A DNA stretch of 64,000 nucleotides. Origin: Afipia sp. Root123D2 (lineage in GTDB: Bacteria > Pseudomonadota > Alphaproteobacteria > Rhizobiales > Xanthobacteraceae). The DNA lies in NCBI RefSeq assembly GCF_001425835.1, contig NZ_LMDP01000004.1:248001-312000 (forward strand). Direction: 5' to 3'. Every line of letters begins with the position of its first letter. Within the stretch, counting starts at the first letter, position 1. Both the position numbers and the translations under genes were made by a program. A model generated the notes under the pieces. That model was not told where the DNA came from, did no database searches, and saw nothing but the letters and a program-made list of their open reading frames with translations. Below are positions 17,455 to 25,632 of the stretch, one piece after another.

Positions 17455-18231
17455 ATGGCAAACAACGTCAAGAAAATCTGGGCATCCGGCAAGGTCGTCG
17501 TCAACGCGTGGCTCGCGATCCCGTCAGGCTTTTCCGCCGAGGTCATGGCGCAATGCGGCTTCGACAGCGTCACCGTCGATATGCAGCATGGCGTTCAGGA
17601 TTATCAATCGATGATCCAGTGCTTCCAGGCGATGCAGACGCATCCGGTGACGCCGATGGTGCGTGTGCCATGGAACGAGCCCGGGATCATCGGCAAGGTG
17701 CTGGACGGCGGCGCTTACGGCGTGATCTGCCCGATGATCAATACCAAGGAGGAAGCTGAAGCCTTCGTTTCCTACTGCAAATACCCGCCGCGCGGGTCGC
17801 GCAGCAATGGGCCGATCCGCGCCATGATGTATGGCGAGGCCGGGACCTACCAGACCACAGCCAACGCTGAAACCCTGTGCATTCCGATGCTCGAAACCCG
17901 CAAGGCGGTCGAGAACATGGAATCCATTCTCGACGTCGAGGGCATCGCGGGCGTCTATGTCGGCCCGTCCGACCTTGGCTTCTCCTACGGTCTCGTGCCG
18001 AAGCTCGACCGTGAAGAGCCGGAGATCATCAAGATCTACGAGAAACTGATCAAGGAATGCGACAAGCGCGGAATTGCGCCCGGCATCCATTGCAGCGGGT
18101 GGGAAGGCGCGGTCCGCAATATCAATATGGGCTTCCGTCTCGTGACGCTGATGAATGACAGTGGTCTGCTCGCGATGTCGGCCAAGAGCCATATTGCCCA
18201 GACCAGAAAAGGGTCCGGCGGCAAAGCCTGA
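17455..18231 (+). CDS. HpcH/HpaI aldolase family protein (2-keto-3-deoxy acid aldolase type)
   Basis: This is a class II aldolase of 258 residues. The motif VTVDMQHGVQDY carries D42, Q44 and H45 of the active site; later MVRVPWNEPGIIGKVLDGGA and VYVGPSDLGFSYG are typical of HpaI, GarL and YfaU relatives. Such enzymes split 2-keto-3-deoxy acids to pyruvate and an aldehyde with a divalent metal. The metal-binding Glu/Asp positions appear to be E151 in CIPMLETRKA and D177 in GPSDLG. The position between a dehydrogenase and a dehydratase fits sugar-acid breakdown. Confidence 0.88.
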   Translation: MANNVKKIWASGKVVVNAWLAIPSGFSAEVMAQCGFDSVTVDMQHGVQDYQSMIQCFQAMQTHPVTPMVRVPWNEPGIIGKVLDGGAYGVICPMINTKEEAEAFVSYCKYPPRGSRSNGPIRAMMYGEAGTYQTTANAETLCIPMLETRKAVENMESILDVEGIAGVYVGPSDLGFSYGLVPKLDREEPEIIKIYEKLIKECDKRGIAPGIHCSGWEGAVRNINMGFRLVTLMNDSGLLAMSAKSHIAQTRKGSGGKA

Positions 18232-18254
18232 CCGGTAACCTGTTGGAGACGCCC

Positions 18255-19778
18255 ATGACACCCGCACCGGTCATCCGCCTCAATCCTGACGATAGCGTCG
18301 TGATTGCGCGCGCGGCGCTTCTGCCCGGTGCAATAATAAGTGAGGGCGTTACGGCTGCGGAGCGGATTCCCGCAGGGCATAAGGTTGCCGTCCGTCCAAT
18401 CGCGGTCGGCGAGCCGGTCAAGCGCTATGGCCAGATCATCGGATTTGCCACCAAGGCGATCGCGCCGGGCCAGCACGTCCATGTCCAGAACATCGGCATG
18501 GGCGATTTTGCCAAGGACTACGCCTGGGGTGTCGATGCCAAACCGACGCCGAACTTCGACCTGCCCGCGACGTTTCAGGGTATTCGCCGCCCCGATGGAC
18601 GGGTCGCGACGCGCAACTACATCGGTATCCTGACTTCGGTGAATTGCAGCGCGCATGTCGCGGGCATGGTGGCGGACGTGTTCAAGAAAAATCCGTTCAC
18701 CGGTCATGACCCGCTGGCGAATTTCCCCAACGTCGATGGCGTGGTGGCACTGACGCACAAGACCGGCTGCGGCATGACGCAACTCGAACCGCTGACGGTT
18801 TTGCGCCGAACCCTCGGCGGCTATGCGCGTCACGTGAATTTCTCGCACGTCATCATTCTCGGTCTTGGCTGTGAGATGAATCAAATTGGCGGCTTCCTCG
18901 AGGAGCAGAGGCTGGCGGGCCGGCTGCGCTCGCTGGACATTCAGGATGTTGGCGGCTCGCGCAAGACGGTGGAGAAGGCGGTGGCCTTCGTTCACGAAGT
19001 GCTGGCTGAATCCAACAATGTGAAACGCGAACCGTGTTCGGCTAGCGAATTGATGGTCGCACTGCAGTGCGGCGGCTCGGATGGATATTCCGGAGTCTCG
19101 GCCAATCCCGCGCTCGGTGCGGCGAGCGATATTCTGGTCCGGCATGGTGGATCGGTGATCCTGTCCGAAACACCGGAGACCTACGGCGCCGAACATCTGC
19201 TGACGCGCCGTGCGGTTAGCCGCGAAGTCGGCGAGAAGCTCGTTGCCCTGATGCGATGGTGGGAAGATTACACCCAGCGCAACGGCGCGGAGATGGATTC
19301 CAATCCAAGCCCGGGGAACAAGGCCGGTGGTCTGACGACCATCCTTGAAAAATCCCTCGGAGCGATGGCGAAAGCCGGCAGCACGAACCTTGTCGATGTG
19401 GTGGGATATGCCGAGCCGGTGACCAAGAAGGGCTTCACCTTCATGGATACGCCCGGGTTCGATCCGGTGGCGGCGACAGGGCAGGTGGCGGGGGGCGCCA
19501 ATCTGGTTTGCTTCACGACGGGGCGCGGCAGCGTGTTCGGCTGCAAGCCGTCGCCCTCGATCAAGCTCGCGACCAACACGCCGATGTACCGTCGCATGGA
19601 AGACGACATGGATGTCAATTGCGGCACCATTCTCGATGGCGACGAAACCGTGCAGGAGTGCGGCCAACGGATCTTCGATCTGATCCTCAAGGTGGCGTCC
19701 GGCGAGCCGACCAAAAGCGAGGCGTTTGATTTCGGCGCTGCTGAATTCGCGCCGTGGGTGCTCGGCGCAACCATGTAG
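18255..19778 (+). CDS. UxaA-family (altronate/galactarate-type) sugar-acid dehydratase
   Basis: This 507-residue dehydratase has an N-terminal SAF domain (about 1-100, with VGEPVKRYGQIIGFA) and the UxaA/GarD core. The core shows TRNYIGILTSVNCS, THKTGCGM, ALQCGGSDGYSGVSANPALG and GRGSVFGCKPSPSIKLATNT. The cysteines in these motifs are likely metal ligands. It dehydrates an aldonic or aldaric acid such as D-altronate to a 2-keto-3-deoxy acid, which KdgK and Eda at 29.9-31.5 kb could process. The ATG at 18255 follows GGAG; an in-frame TTG at 18243 is rejected. Only 2 bases separate its stop from the convergent methyltransferase. Confidence 0.88.
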   Translation: MTPAPVIRLNPDDSVVIARAALLPGAIISEGVTAAERIPAGHKVAVRPIAVGEPVKRYGQIIGFATKAIAPGQHVHVQNIGMGDFAKDYAWGVDAKPTPNFDLPATFQGIRRPDGRVATRNYIGILTSVNCSAHVAGMVADVFKKNPFTGHDPLANFPNVDGVVALTHKTGCGMTQLEPLTVLRRTLGGYARHVNFSHVIILGLGCEMNQIGGFLEEQRLAGRLRSLDIQDVGGSRKTVEKAVAFVHEVLAESNNVKREPCSASELMVALQCGGSDGYSGVSANPALGAASDILVRHGGSVILSETPETYGAEHLLTRRAVSREVGEKLVALMRWWEDYTQRNGAEMDSNPSPGNKAGGLTTILEKSLGAMAKAGSTNLVDVVGYAEPVTKKGFTFMDTPGFDPVAATGQVAGGANLVCFTTGRGSVFGCKPSPSIKLATNTPMYRRMEDDMDVNCGTILDGDETVQECGQRIFDLILKVASGEPTKSEAFDFGAAEFAPWVLGATM

Positions 19779-19780
19779 GA

Positions 19781-20641
19781 CTAAGGGTTCGTCGCCGAGA
19801 CGATCCAGATCGAACCTGCCAATGGTACTTTCTCATCTTTGAGGAAGGGGCGAAGCGCCTCGCGTATTGACGCGACGGCGGCCGTGCGGAGATGCTCAGG
19901 CTGACCATCGAGCGCGCGGCTTGCCGGCCCGATCTCCAGAGTGCCCTGGACCGCGGCTTCCAGTCCACGTCCGACTGCAATATCCAGATGAAGGTCATGG
20001 GCTTCCATCGCGACCGACGTGAAGCCGGCGGATGTCAGGATATGTTGAACCCATTCTTCCTGTGCGAAGGCAAACGGTCCCGGATCCTGCCGGGCCATTT
20101 CCGGAAGTTTCGGAACATGCTTGTAGGCGGCCTTCAGCGGCAGCATCAGCCACTGATTGTAACGAGGCTCGCGCCAGCATGCGAAGACCACGCGGCCGCC
20201 ACGCTTCAGGGCCGTTCGCAGGTTCGAGAATGAGGCGACCGGGTCGGCGAAGAACATGACGCCAAATCGAGACACCAGCAGATCGAAGGATTCCGGCTCG
20301 AACCTGTGAACCGTTGCGTCCGCGAGAATAAATTCGACAGGTGCATTCTTCGGCGTAAGCTCGCGCGCCCTTGCCAGCATCGGCGCGGAAATGTCGAGAC
20401 CAAGCACATGGCCTGCCGGCCCTAACTGCTTTCCGATCTCGATGGTCGTGGCCCCGCAGCCGCATCCCACGTCAATGACGCGGACGTCTTGAGTTATTTT
20501 GGCCTGATCGATCAAGATTCGCGAGACGGGGGCCAGGATAAGGTCCTGGATCTGCTGGCGGTCGGTCCAATATTGTCCCGCCGGTCCGTTCCAGTAAGCC
20601 GCCTGATCGGCGTTTCGATCGTCGATCTGCGAGACGTTCAT
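19781..20641 (-). CDS. Class I SAM-dependent methyltransferase (UbiE-like)
   Basis: This 286-residue cytoplasmic methyltransferase has motif I VIDVGCGCGATTIEIG, an acidic residue at the end of the next strand (LGLDISAPM) and post-motifs FDLLVSRFGVMFFADP and LKRGGRVVFACWRE. The N-terminal AAYWNGPAGQYWTDRQ is seen in a rhizobial subgroup of these enzymes. ATG 20641 follows GGAGAAG; a GTG one codon earlier is possible. The acceptor is unknown, and it has no evident link to its sugar-acid neighbours. Confidence 0.85.
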   Translation of the reverse strand: MNVSQIDDRNADQAAYWNGPAGQYWTDRQQIQDLILAPVSRILIDQAKITQDVRVIDVGCGCGATTIEIGKQLGPAGHVLGLDISAPMLARARELTPKNAPVEFILADATVHRFEPESFDLLVSRFGVMFFADPVASFSNLRTALKRGGRVVFACWREPRYNQWLMLPLKAAYKHVPKLPEMARQDPGPFAFAQEEWVQHILTSAGFTSVAMEAHDLHLDIAVGRGLEAAVQGTLEIGPASRALDGQPEHLRTAAVASIREALRPFLKDEKVPLAGSIWIVSATNP

Positions 20642-20680
20642 CACTCTTCTCCGTTTTCACGAGAACGTCGCGATCGTTCC

Positions 20681-21427
20681 TCAGTAAGTCGCGCGGCCGC
20701 CTGAAATGTCGAACACCGCCCCGGTGGTGTAGAGACATTCTTCCGACGCCATCCAGGAAACCAGCGAGGCCAGTTCCTCCACTTTAAGGAAACGCCCGCG
20801 TGGAATCTTCGACAGCATGAAGTCGATGTGCTGCTGCGTCATCTGGTCGAAGATCGCGGTTTTGGCGGCGGCAGGGGTGACAGCGTTGACCGCAACATCT
20901 GTGCCCGCCAGTTCCTTGCCGAGCGACTTGGTCAGGGCAATCACGCCGGCTTTCGAAGCCGAATAGTGCGAGGCGTTCGGATTGCCTTCCTTGCCGGCGA
21001 TCGAGGCGATGTTGACGATGCGGCCGTAGTTTTGCTTGGCCATGCCGGGCACGACAGCCTTGCAGCAGATGAACGGGCCGTCGAGGTTGATCTTCATGAC
21101 CTGCCGCCACTCATCGTAACTGAGATCGGCGACCGGTTTGTTGACGCCGGCGATACCGGCGTTGTTGACCAGAATGTCGATCCGGCCGAACGCCTTGATC
21201 GTCGCGTCCTTCGCTGCTTCGACGGCGGCAGGGTCGGTAACGTCGACCTTGAGCGGGATCACAGCCGCGCCGATTTCCTTGGCGGTTTTTTCGCTCAGCG
21301 CCCGATCGAAATCCCAGATTGCGACCTTGGCTCCCGACGCGACAAAACGCTCGGTGATCGCGCGGCCGAAGCCCTGCGCGCCGCCGGTCACGACGGCGAA
21401 TCGTCCGCTCAAATCGATCTTGTTCAC
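20681..21427 (-). CDS. Short-chain dehydrogenase/reductase (SDR), FabG-like
   Basis: This is a 248-residue classical SDR with TGGAQGFG (cofactor loop), NNAG, catalytic Ser in NIASIAG and YSASK (Tyr and Lys), ending in DISGGRATY. An Asp in AIWDFD after the second strand suggests preference for NAD. I use the GTG start at 21427 because GGGAG lies 8 bases upstream; the frame is open further but reaches into a dispersed repeat. It probably oxidises a sugar-acid or polyol intermediate, judged from context only. Confidence 0.87.
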   Translation of the reverse strand: MNKIDLSGRFAVVTGGAQGFGRAITERFVASGAKVAIWDFDRALSEKTAKEIGAAVIPLKVDVTDPAAVEAAKDATIKAFGRIDILVNNAGIAGVNKPVADLSYDEWRQVMKINLDGPFICCKAVVPGMAKQNYGRIVNIASIAGKEGNPNASHYSASKAGVIALTKSLGKELAGTDVAVNAVTPAAAKTAIFDQMTQQHIDFMLSKIPRGRFLKVEELASLVSWMASEECLYTTGAVFDISGGRATY

Positions 21428-21457
21428 GATGTTTCTCCCATTGTTCCAATCGCGATC

Positions 21458-21561
21458 CTCATGGTGAGGAGCGCCACTTGTGTGGCGGGTCTCGAACCAT
21501 GAGGCCATTGCGCCTCATCCTCCTTTGAGACGCGACCAAGAGGTCGCTCCTCAGGATGAGG
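21458..21561. repeat. Double-hairpin intergenic repeat, copy A
   Basis: The unit consists of two adjacent imperfect hairpins. The first runs from CTCATGGTGAGGAGCG to CTCGAACCATGAG; the second from CCTCATCCT to AGGATGAGG, with inner stem GCGACC/GGTCGC. Copy B at 60370-60475 shares the outer stems and most spacers but has different inner stem bases that are still paired, a sign of compensatory change. It lies between two same-strand SDR genes. I recall similar sequences scattered in Bradyrhizobium and Rhodopseudomonas genomes. Confidence 0.85.
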
Positions 21562-21572
21562 AAACAAAGAAT

Positions 21573-22307
21573 TTACAGCGTCCAGCCGCCGTCGATGATG
21601 TACGCAACACCGGTGGTGAACGCGCTTTCGTCGCTGGCGAGATAGACAACGAGCGATGCAATTTCCTCCGCCGTGCCCAGCCGTCCCATCGGCTGGCGGG
21701 CGATGAACATGTCGCGTCCGCCGGGGCCTGCCGCCGCGGCGCGCCCAAGCATCGAGGGCGTCTCGATGGTGCCGGGGCAGATGGCGTTGCAGCGGATGCC
21801 CTTGCCGATGAAATCGATTGCCACCGAGCGGGTGAGGGCGGCCACTGCGGCTTTCGTCGCACTGTAGACGTAGCGATTGGGCGCCGCCTTGTAGACGCCG
21901 GCCGCCGAGGAGATGTTGACGATCGAGCCGCCGCCGTTGTCCAGCATTCCGGGGAGGAAGGCGCGGATCGTGCGGTGCATGGATTTGACGTTCAGATCGA
22001 ACGAGAAATCCCAGTCGTCTTCGGAACATTCCAGAACAGTGCCGTGATGGACGAAGCCTGCGGCATTGAGCAGGATGTCGACAGTTCCGACGCGCTTGGC
22101 CATGGCGTTGACAGCGGCGGTGTCGCGCACGTCGAGCTTGGCAGTTTCCGCAATGCCGTCTTTTGTGAGCAGGGCCACACCCTTTTCATCGATATCGGTC
22201 GCGAACACGGTGGCGCCTTCGCGCGCGAAAGCGAGCGCACAGGCGCGGCCAATGCCGACCGCTCCTGCGGTCACGAATGCGCGTTTGCCTTTCAGCCGAT
22301 CAGACAT
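21573..22307 (-). CDS. SDR-family oxidoreductase, similar to 2-keto-3-deoxy-L-fuconate dehydrogenase
   Basis: This 244-residue classical SDR has the loop TAGAVGIG, NAAG, NISSAAG and YSATK. It shows the pattern ATDIDEKGV (Asp suggesting NAD), ICPGTIETPSM and RQPMGRLGTAEEIA that I associate with 2-keto-3-deoxy-L-fuconate dehydrogenase and the related human DHRS6. The neighbouring IlvD/Edd-type dehydratase would make such 2-keto-3-deoxy acids. It is the downstream partner of the dehydratase gene on the minus strand, separated by a hairpin. The substrate assignment is tentative. Confidence 0.86.
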   Translation of the reverse strand: MSDRLKGKRAFVTAGAVGIGRACALAFAREGATVFATDIDEKGVALLTKDGIAETAKLDVRDTAAVNAMAKRVGTVDILLNAAGFVHHGTVLECSEDDWDFSFDLNVKSMHRTIRAFLPGMLDNGGGSIVNISSAAGVYKAAPNRYVYSATKAAVAALTRSVAIDFIGKGIRCNAICPGTIETPSMLGRAAAAGPGGRDMFIARQPMGRLGTAEEIASLVVYLASDESAFTTGVAYIIDGGWTL

Positions 22308-22344
22308 GTGTCGTCCTTGTGATTTTTGTTCGGGCGTTGTCGAA

Positions 22345-22373
22345 ATCCGGAAAGCGACGCTCGCTTTCCGGAT
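22345..22373 (-). terminator. Hairpin between the IlvD/Edd-type dehydratase and SDR genes
   Basis: ATCCGGAAAGCGA and TCGCTTTCCGGAT pair perfectly over 13 bp around a 3-base loop, 8 bases after the dehydratase stop on the minus strand. The following minus-strand bases are TTCGAC without a real T-run, so it may only partly stop transcription. Confidence 0.6.
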
Positions 22374-22380
22374 CCAAGGT

Positions 22381-24204
22381 TCAGTGGTTGTCGCGGGCGA
22401 CGCCGATCGTGCCGGCGATGTTGCGATAGCGCGTCGCCAGTTCGAGGCAGGCTCCGGTAGCGTGCTGACCCACGGTGTCGCGATAAAGCTCCTGCCATGG
22501 CGTCTGGCTCTTGGGATGGGGGAAACCGCCCTTGGCCTTGAGATCGGCGTGGCGTGCTTTCACCTCCTCATCCGAGATCAGGATGTTGGCTTCGCCCTTG
22601 TTGAGGTCGATGCGAACGCGATCGCCTGTTGTCAGGATTGCGAGGCCGCCGTTGGCGGCGGCCTCCGGCGAGGCGTTGAGGATCGACGGCGATCCCGATG
22701 TTCCCGACTGGCGGCCGTCGCCGATGCACGGCAGCGACGTAATGCCCTTCTTGAGGAGCGCTGCGGGCGGCTGCATGTTCACGACTTCGGCGCCGCCGGG
22801 GTAGCCGATCGGTCCGACTCCACGCACGAACAGCATGCAGTGTTCATCGATATTCAGCGACGGGTCGTCGATCCGGTGGTGATAGTCCTCCGGGCCTTCG
22901 AACACGATGGCGCGGCCCTCGAACGCGTTCGGGTTCTTCGGGTCGGACAAATAGCGGTCGCGGAACTCTTTCGAGATCACACTGGTCTTCATGATCGCCG
23001 AATCGAACAGGTTGCCGCGCAGCACGACAAAGCCGGCATCCTTCACCAGCGGCTTGTCGTAGGTCCAGATCACGTCGTTGTCGGGGGCCGGGGCGCTCCG
23101 GCAATTGTCGCCCATCGTGCGGCCGTTGACGGTGATGGCATCTTCATGAATGCGCTTGTGTTTCATAAGCTCGGCGACCACCGACGGCACGCCGCCGGCA
23201 CGGTGATATTCTTCTCCGAGGTAGAAACCGGCCGGCTGCATGTTGACCAGCAGCGGCACGTCGTGACCGAATTTCTGCCAGTCGTCGATCGACAGATCGA
23301 CGCCGATATGCCGAGCCAGCGCGTTGATGTGGATCGGCGCGTTGGTCGAGCCGCCAATCGCCGAATTGACGACGATGCAGTTCTCGAAAGCCTTGCGGGT
23401 GAGAATGTCGGATGGCTTGAGATCTTCCCACACCATTTCGACGGCGCGCTTGCCTGTTTCATAGGCAATCTGGCCGCGCTCGCGGTAGGGAGCAGGGATG
23501 GCCGCGCATCCGGGCAGCGAAAAGCCGAGCGCTTCCGCCAGCGAGTTCATGGTCGAGGCGGTGCCCATGGTATTGCAGTGGCCGACGGACGGGGCGGAGG
23601 ACGCCACAATGTCCATGAACTCTTCGTAATCGATCTTGCCGGCCGCCATGTCCTCGCGTGCTTTCCAGACCACGGTGCCGGAACCAGTACGCTCGCCCTT
23701 GAACCAGCCGTTCAGCATGGGCCCGCCGGACAGCACGATTGCGGGAATGTTCACGGTCGCGGCGGCCATCATGCAGGCGGGCGTGGTCTTGTCGCAGCCC
23801 GTGGTGAGAACGACGCCGTCCAGCGGGTAGCCGAACAGAATCTCGACGAGGCTGAGATAGGCCAGATTGCGGTCGAGCGCCGCAGTCGGCCGCTTGCCGG
23901 TTTCCTGGATCGGATGGGTCGGAAACTCCATCGCGATGCCGCCGGCTTCGCGAATGCCCTCGCGCACGCGGTGAGCGAGCTCGATATGGTGACGGTTGCA
24001 GGGAGACAGATCGTTGCCGGTCTGGGCGATGCCGATAATCGGCTTGCCGGACTGCAGCTCGTGGCGGGTCAACCCGTAGTTGAGATACCTCTCGAGATAG
24101 AGGGCGGTCATTCCCGGGTTGTCAGGATTGTCGAACCAGAGCTGAGAGCGGAGTTTGCGTTTGGCTTTTTCGGGGGTGGCGGTCTCGGTATCGCTCGTTT
24201 TCAC
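22381..24204 (-). CDS. IlvD/Edd family sugar-acid dehydratase (arabinonate/xylonate dehydratase type)
   Basis: This iron-sulfur dehydratase of about 607 residues converts an aldonic acid to its 2-keto-3-deoxy form. Cysteines in [22 protein letters not shown] and SVGHCNTMG match the cluster ligands of the family, and the C-terminal part has [20 protein letters not shown]. The opening [20 protein letters not shown] and overall length fit the pentonate dehydratases rather than IlvD or Edd themselves. A GTG start at 24204 has GGAG upstream; an in-frame ATG lies eight codons earlier at 24228. It is divergent from the sugar ABC importer, and the two probably share a control region. Confidence 0.9.
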   Translation of the reverse strand: MKTSDTETATPEKAKRKLRSQLWFDNPDNPGMTALYLERYLNYGLTRHELQSGKPIIGIAQTGNDLSPCNRHHIELAHRVREGIREAGGIAMEFPTHPIQETGKRPTAALDRNLAYLSLVEILFGYPLDGVVLTTGCDKTTPACMMAAATVNIPAIVLSGGPMLNGWFKGERTGSGTVVWKAREDMAAGKIDYEEFMDIVASSAPSVGHCNTMGTASTMNSLAEALGFSLPGCAAIPAPYRERGQIAYETGKRAVEMVWEDLKPSDILTRKAFENCIVVNSAIGGSTNAPIHINALARHIGVDLSIDDWQKFGHDVPLLVNMQPAGFYLGEEYHRAGGVPSVVAELMKHKRIHEDAITVNGRTMGDNCRSAPAPDNDVIWTYDKPLVKDAGFVVLRGNLFDSAIMKTSVISKEFRDRYLSDPKNPNAFEGRAIVFEGPEDYHHRIDDPSLNIDEHCMLFVRGVGPIGYPGGAEVVNMQPPAALLKKGITSLPCIGDGRQSGTSGSPSILNASPEAAANGGLAILTTGDRVRIDLNKGEANILISDEEVKARHADLKAKGGFPHPKSQTPWQELYRDTVGQHATGACLELATRYRNIAGTIGVARDNH

Positions 24205-24306
24205 AATTTTTTCTCCCGCACTGCACACTGCTCATTCGTGCGCTTCGTGCACTGTAATGTTCGCATGTCAACCTTCTAGGTGCAACTTCACCGGTCATGT
24301 CATCCT

Positions 24307-24327
24307 ACAACTTTCATCGAAGGTTGT
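24307..24327. promoter_or_regulatory. Imperfect palindrome in the divergent dehydratase/importer control region
   Basis: ACAACTTTC and GAAGGTTGT are inverse complements with one mismatch, spaced by ATC. The site sits in the 252-base gap between the divergent dehydratase (minus) and sugar importer (plus) genes, a usual place for an operator of a LacI- or GntR-type regulator. No such regulator gene is in the window. Confidence 0.4.
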
Positions 24328-24456
24328 TGCAGCGCGAACCCTGGTATGGTTTTCTGTTCTCGGTGGCCGGCACGAGAATCCTCGTGACCTACGGCAAATA
24401 ATCCAAGAGCAGCGACGACGCTCGTCGGACGTGGCCGGATCTAGGGGAGTGTATGT

Positions 24457-25524
24457 ATGGCGTCGGTGCAGATTCACGACGTGCGCAAGTCGTTTGGTGG
24501 TTTTGAAGTCCTGCACGGCGTGACGATCCCGATCGAGGATGGCGCTTTCGTCGTTCTGGTAGGCCCTTCGGGTTGTGGCAAATCGACGTTGCTGCGAATG
24601 CTGGCCGGGTTGGAAAACATTACATCGGGGACGATTTCGATCGGTGACCGGGTGGTCAACGACGTTCAACCCAAGGAACGGGACATCGCCATGGTGTTCC
24701 AGAACTATGCCCTCTATCCGCATATGACGGTGGGGCAGAACATGGGTTTCTCGCTCAAGTTGCGCGATGTCCAGCAGGATGAGATCAACAAGCTGGTCAA
24801 CCGGGCGGCCGATATTCTCGGCCTGAAGGAACTGCTGGATCGTTTTCCGAGGCAGCTGTCGGGTGGCCAGCGTCAGCGCGTCGCGATGGGCCGCGCGATC
24901 GTGCGCGATCCGCAGGTCTTCCTGTTCGACGAACCGCTCTCCAATCTGGATGCCAAGCTGCGCGTCGCAATGCGCACCGAGATCAAGGAACTGCACCAGC
25001 GGCTGAAAACCACGACCGTCTATGTCACGCACGACCAGATCGAGGCGATGACCATGGCTGACAAGATCGTTGTGATGCATGACGGTATCGTCGAGCAGAT
25101 GGGCTCGCCGCTTGAGCTTTACGATCACCCCGACAATCGCTTCGTCGCCGGGTTCATCGGCTCACCGGCGATGAATTTCCTTGATGGCAAGCTCACCGGA
25201 GGCGATCGACCTTGCGTAGAAACCGCAAACGGTAGCCGTTTGCCGCTGATTGCCTCTCGCGTCGGGCTCGAAGGCAAGCCGGTGGTTTACGGAATCCGGC
25301 CTGAGCACCTCGAATTCGCCGACGACGGCGTCGAAGCGGAAGTGGTCGTAGTCGAGCCGACCGGATCGGAAACCCAGATCGTCGCGCGGATCGGCACCCA
25401 GGACATCATTGTCGTGATCCGCGATCGCCGTCCGGTCAAACCTGGAGACAAGATCAAGCTAAGGCCGGTCGCGGCCTCCGCGCATGTCTTCGACAAGGAA
25501 ACCGGCAAGCGCCTGATCAACTGA
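24457..25524 (+). CDS. Sugar ABC transporter ATPase (MalK/UgpC/MsmK family)
   Basis: This 355-residue carbohydrate-importer ATPase has Walker A GPSGCGKST, Q-loop VFQNYALYPHMTV, signature LSGGQRQRVA, Walker B VFLFDEPLSNLDAKLR and H-loop VTHDQIEAMT. A C-terminal MalK-like OB domain from about residue 240 includes GIRPEHLEF. It is the first gene of a unit continuing with a binding protein and two permeases. GGGGAG lies 8 bases before the ATG. Confidence 0.94.
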   Translation: MASVQIHDVRKSFGGFEVLHGVTIPIEDGAFVVLVGPSGCGKSTLLRMLAGLENITSGTISIGDRVVNDVQPKERDIAMVFQNYALYPHMTVGQNMGFSLKLRDVQQDEINKLVNRAADILGLKELLDRFPRQLSGGQRQRVAMGRAIVRDPQVFLFDEPLSNLDAKLRVAMRTEIKELHQRLKTTTVYVTHDQIEAMTMADKIVVMHDGIVEQMGSPLELYDHPDNRFVAGFIGSPAMNFLDGKLTGGDRPCVETANGSRLPLIASRVGLEGKPVVYGIRPEHLEFADDGVEAEVVVVEPTGSETQIVARIGTQDIIVVIRDRRPVKPGDKIKLRPVAASAHVFDKETGKRLIN

Positions 25525-25632
25525 GATTGATCGGGAACTCCCGGTCGGTGCCGTTACAACGACTTATAAGCAATCATAGCGAATTAGCCGGTCACATCAT
25601 TAAGAACCGGCGAAACAGGGAGAAGGCATACC

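Noticed and set aside
18036-19667. Open frame of 543 codons on the minus strand opposite the UxaA-type gene
   Set aside because: The plus strand carries a clear dehydratase with conserved motifs; the antisense translation is His/Arg-rich without any domain.
21458-21561. Idea that the double hairpin is a CRISPR or tRNA-like element
   Set aside because: There are no regular spacers and no tRNA cloverleaf or acceptor end; two distant copies with paired inner variation fit a REP-like repeat.
22066-24279. Open frame of 737 codons on the plus strand opposite the IlvD/Edd-type dehydratase
   Set aside because: It mirrors the codon periodicity of the real minus-strand gene, has no ribosome site or recognisable domain, and its translation is rich in Arg, Ala and Val as expected for a GC-rich shadow.
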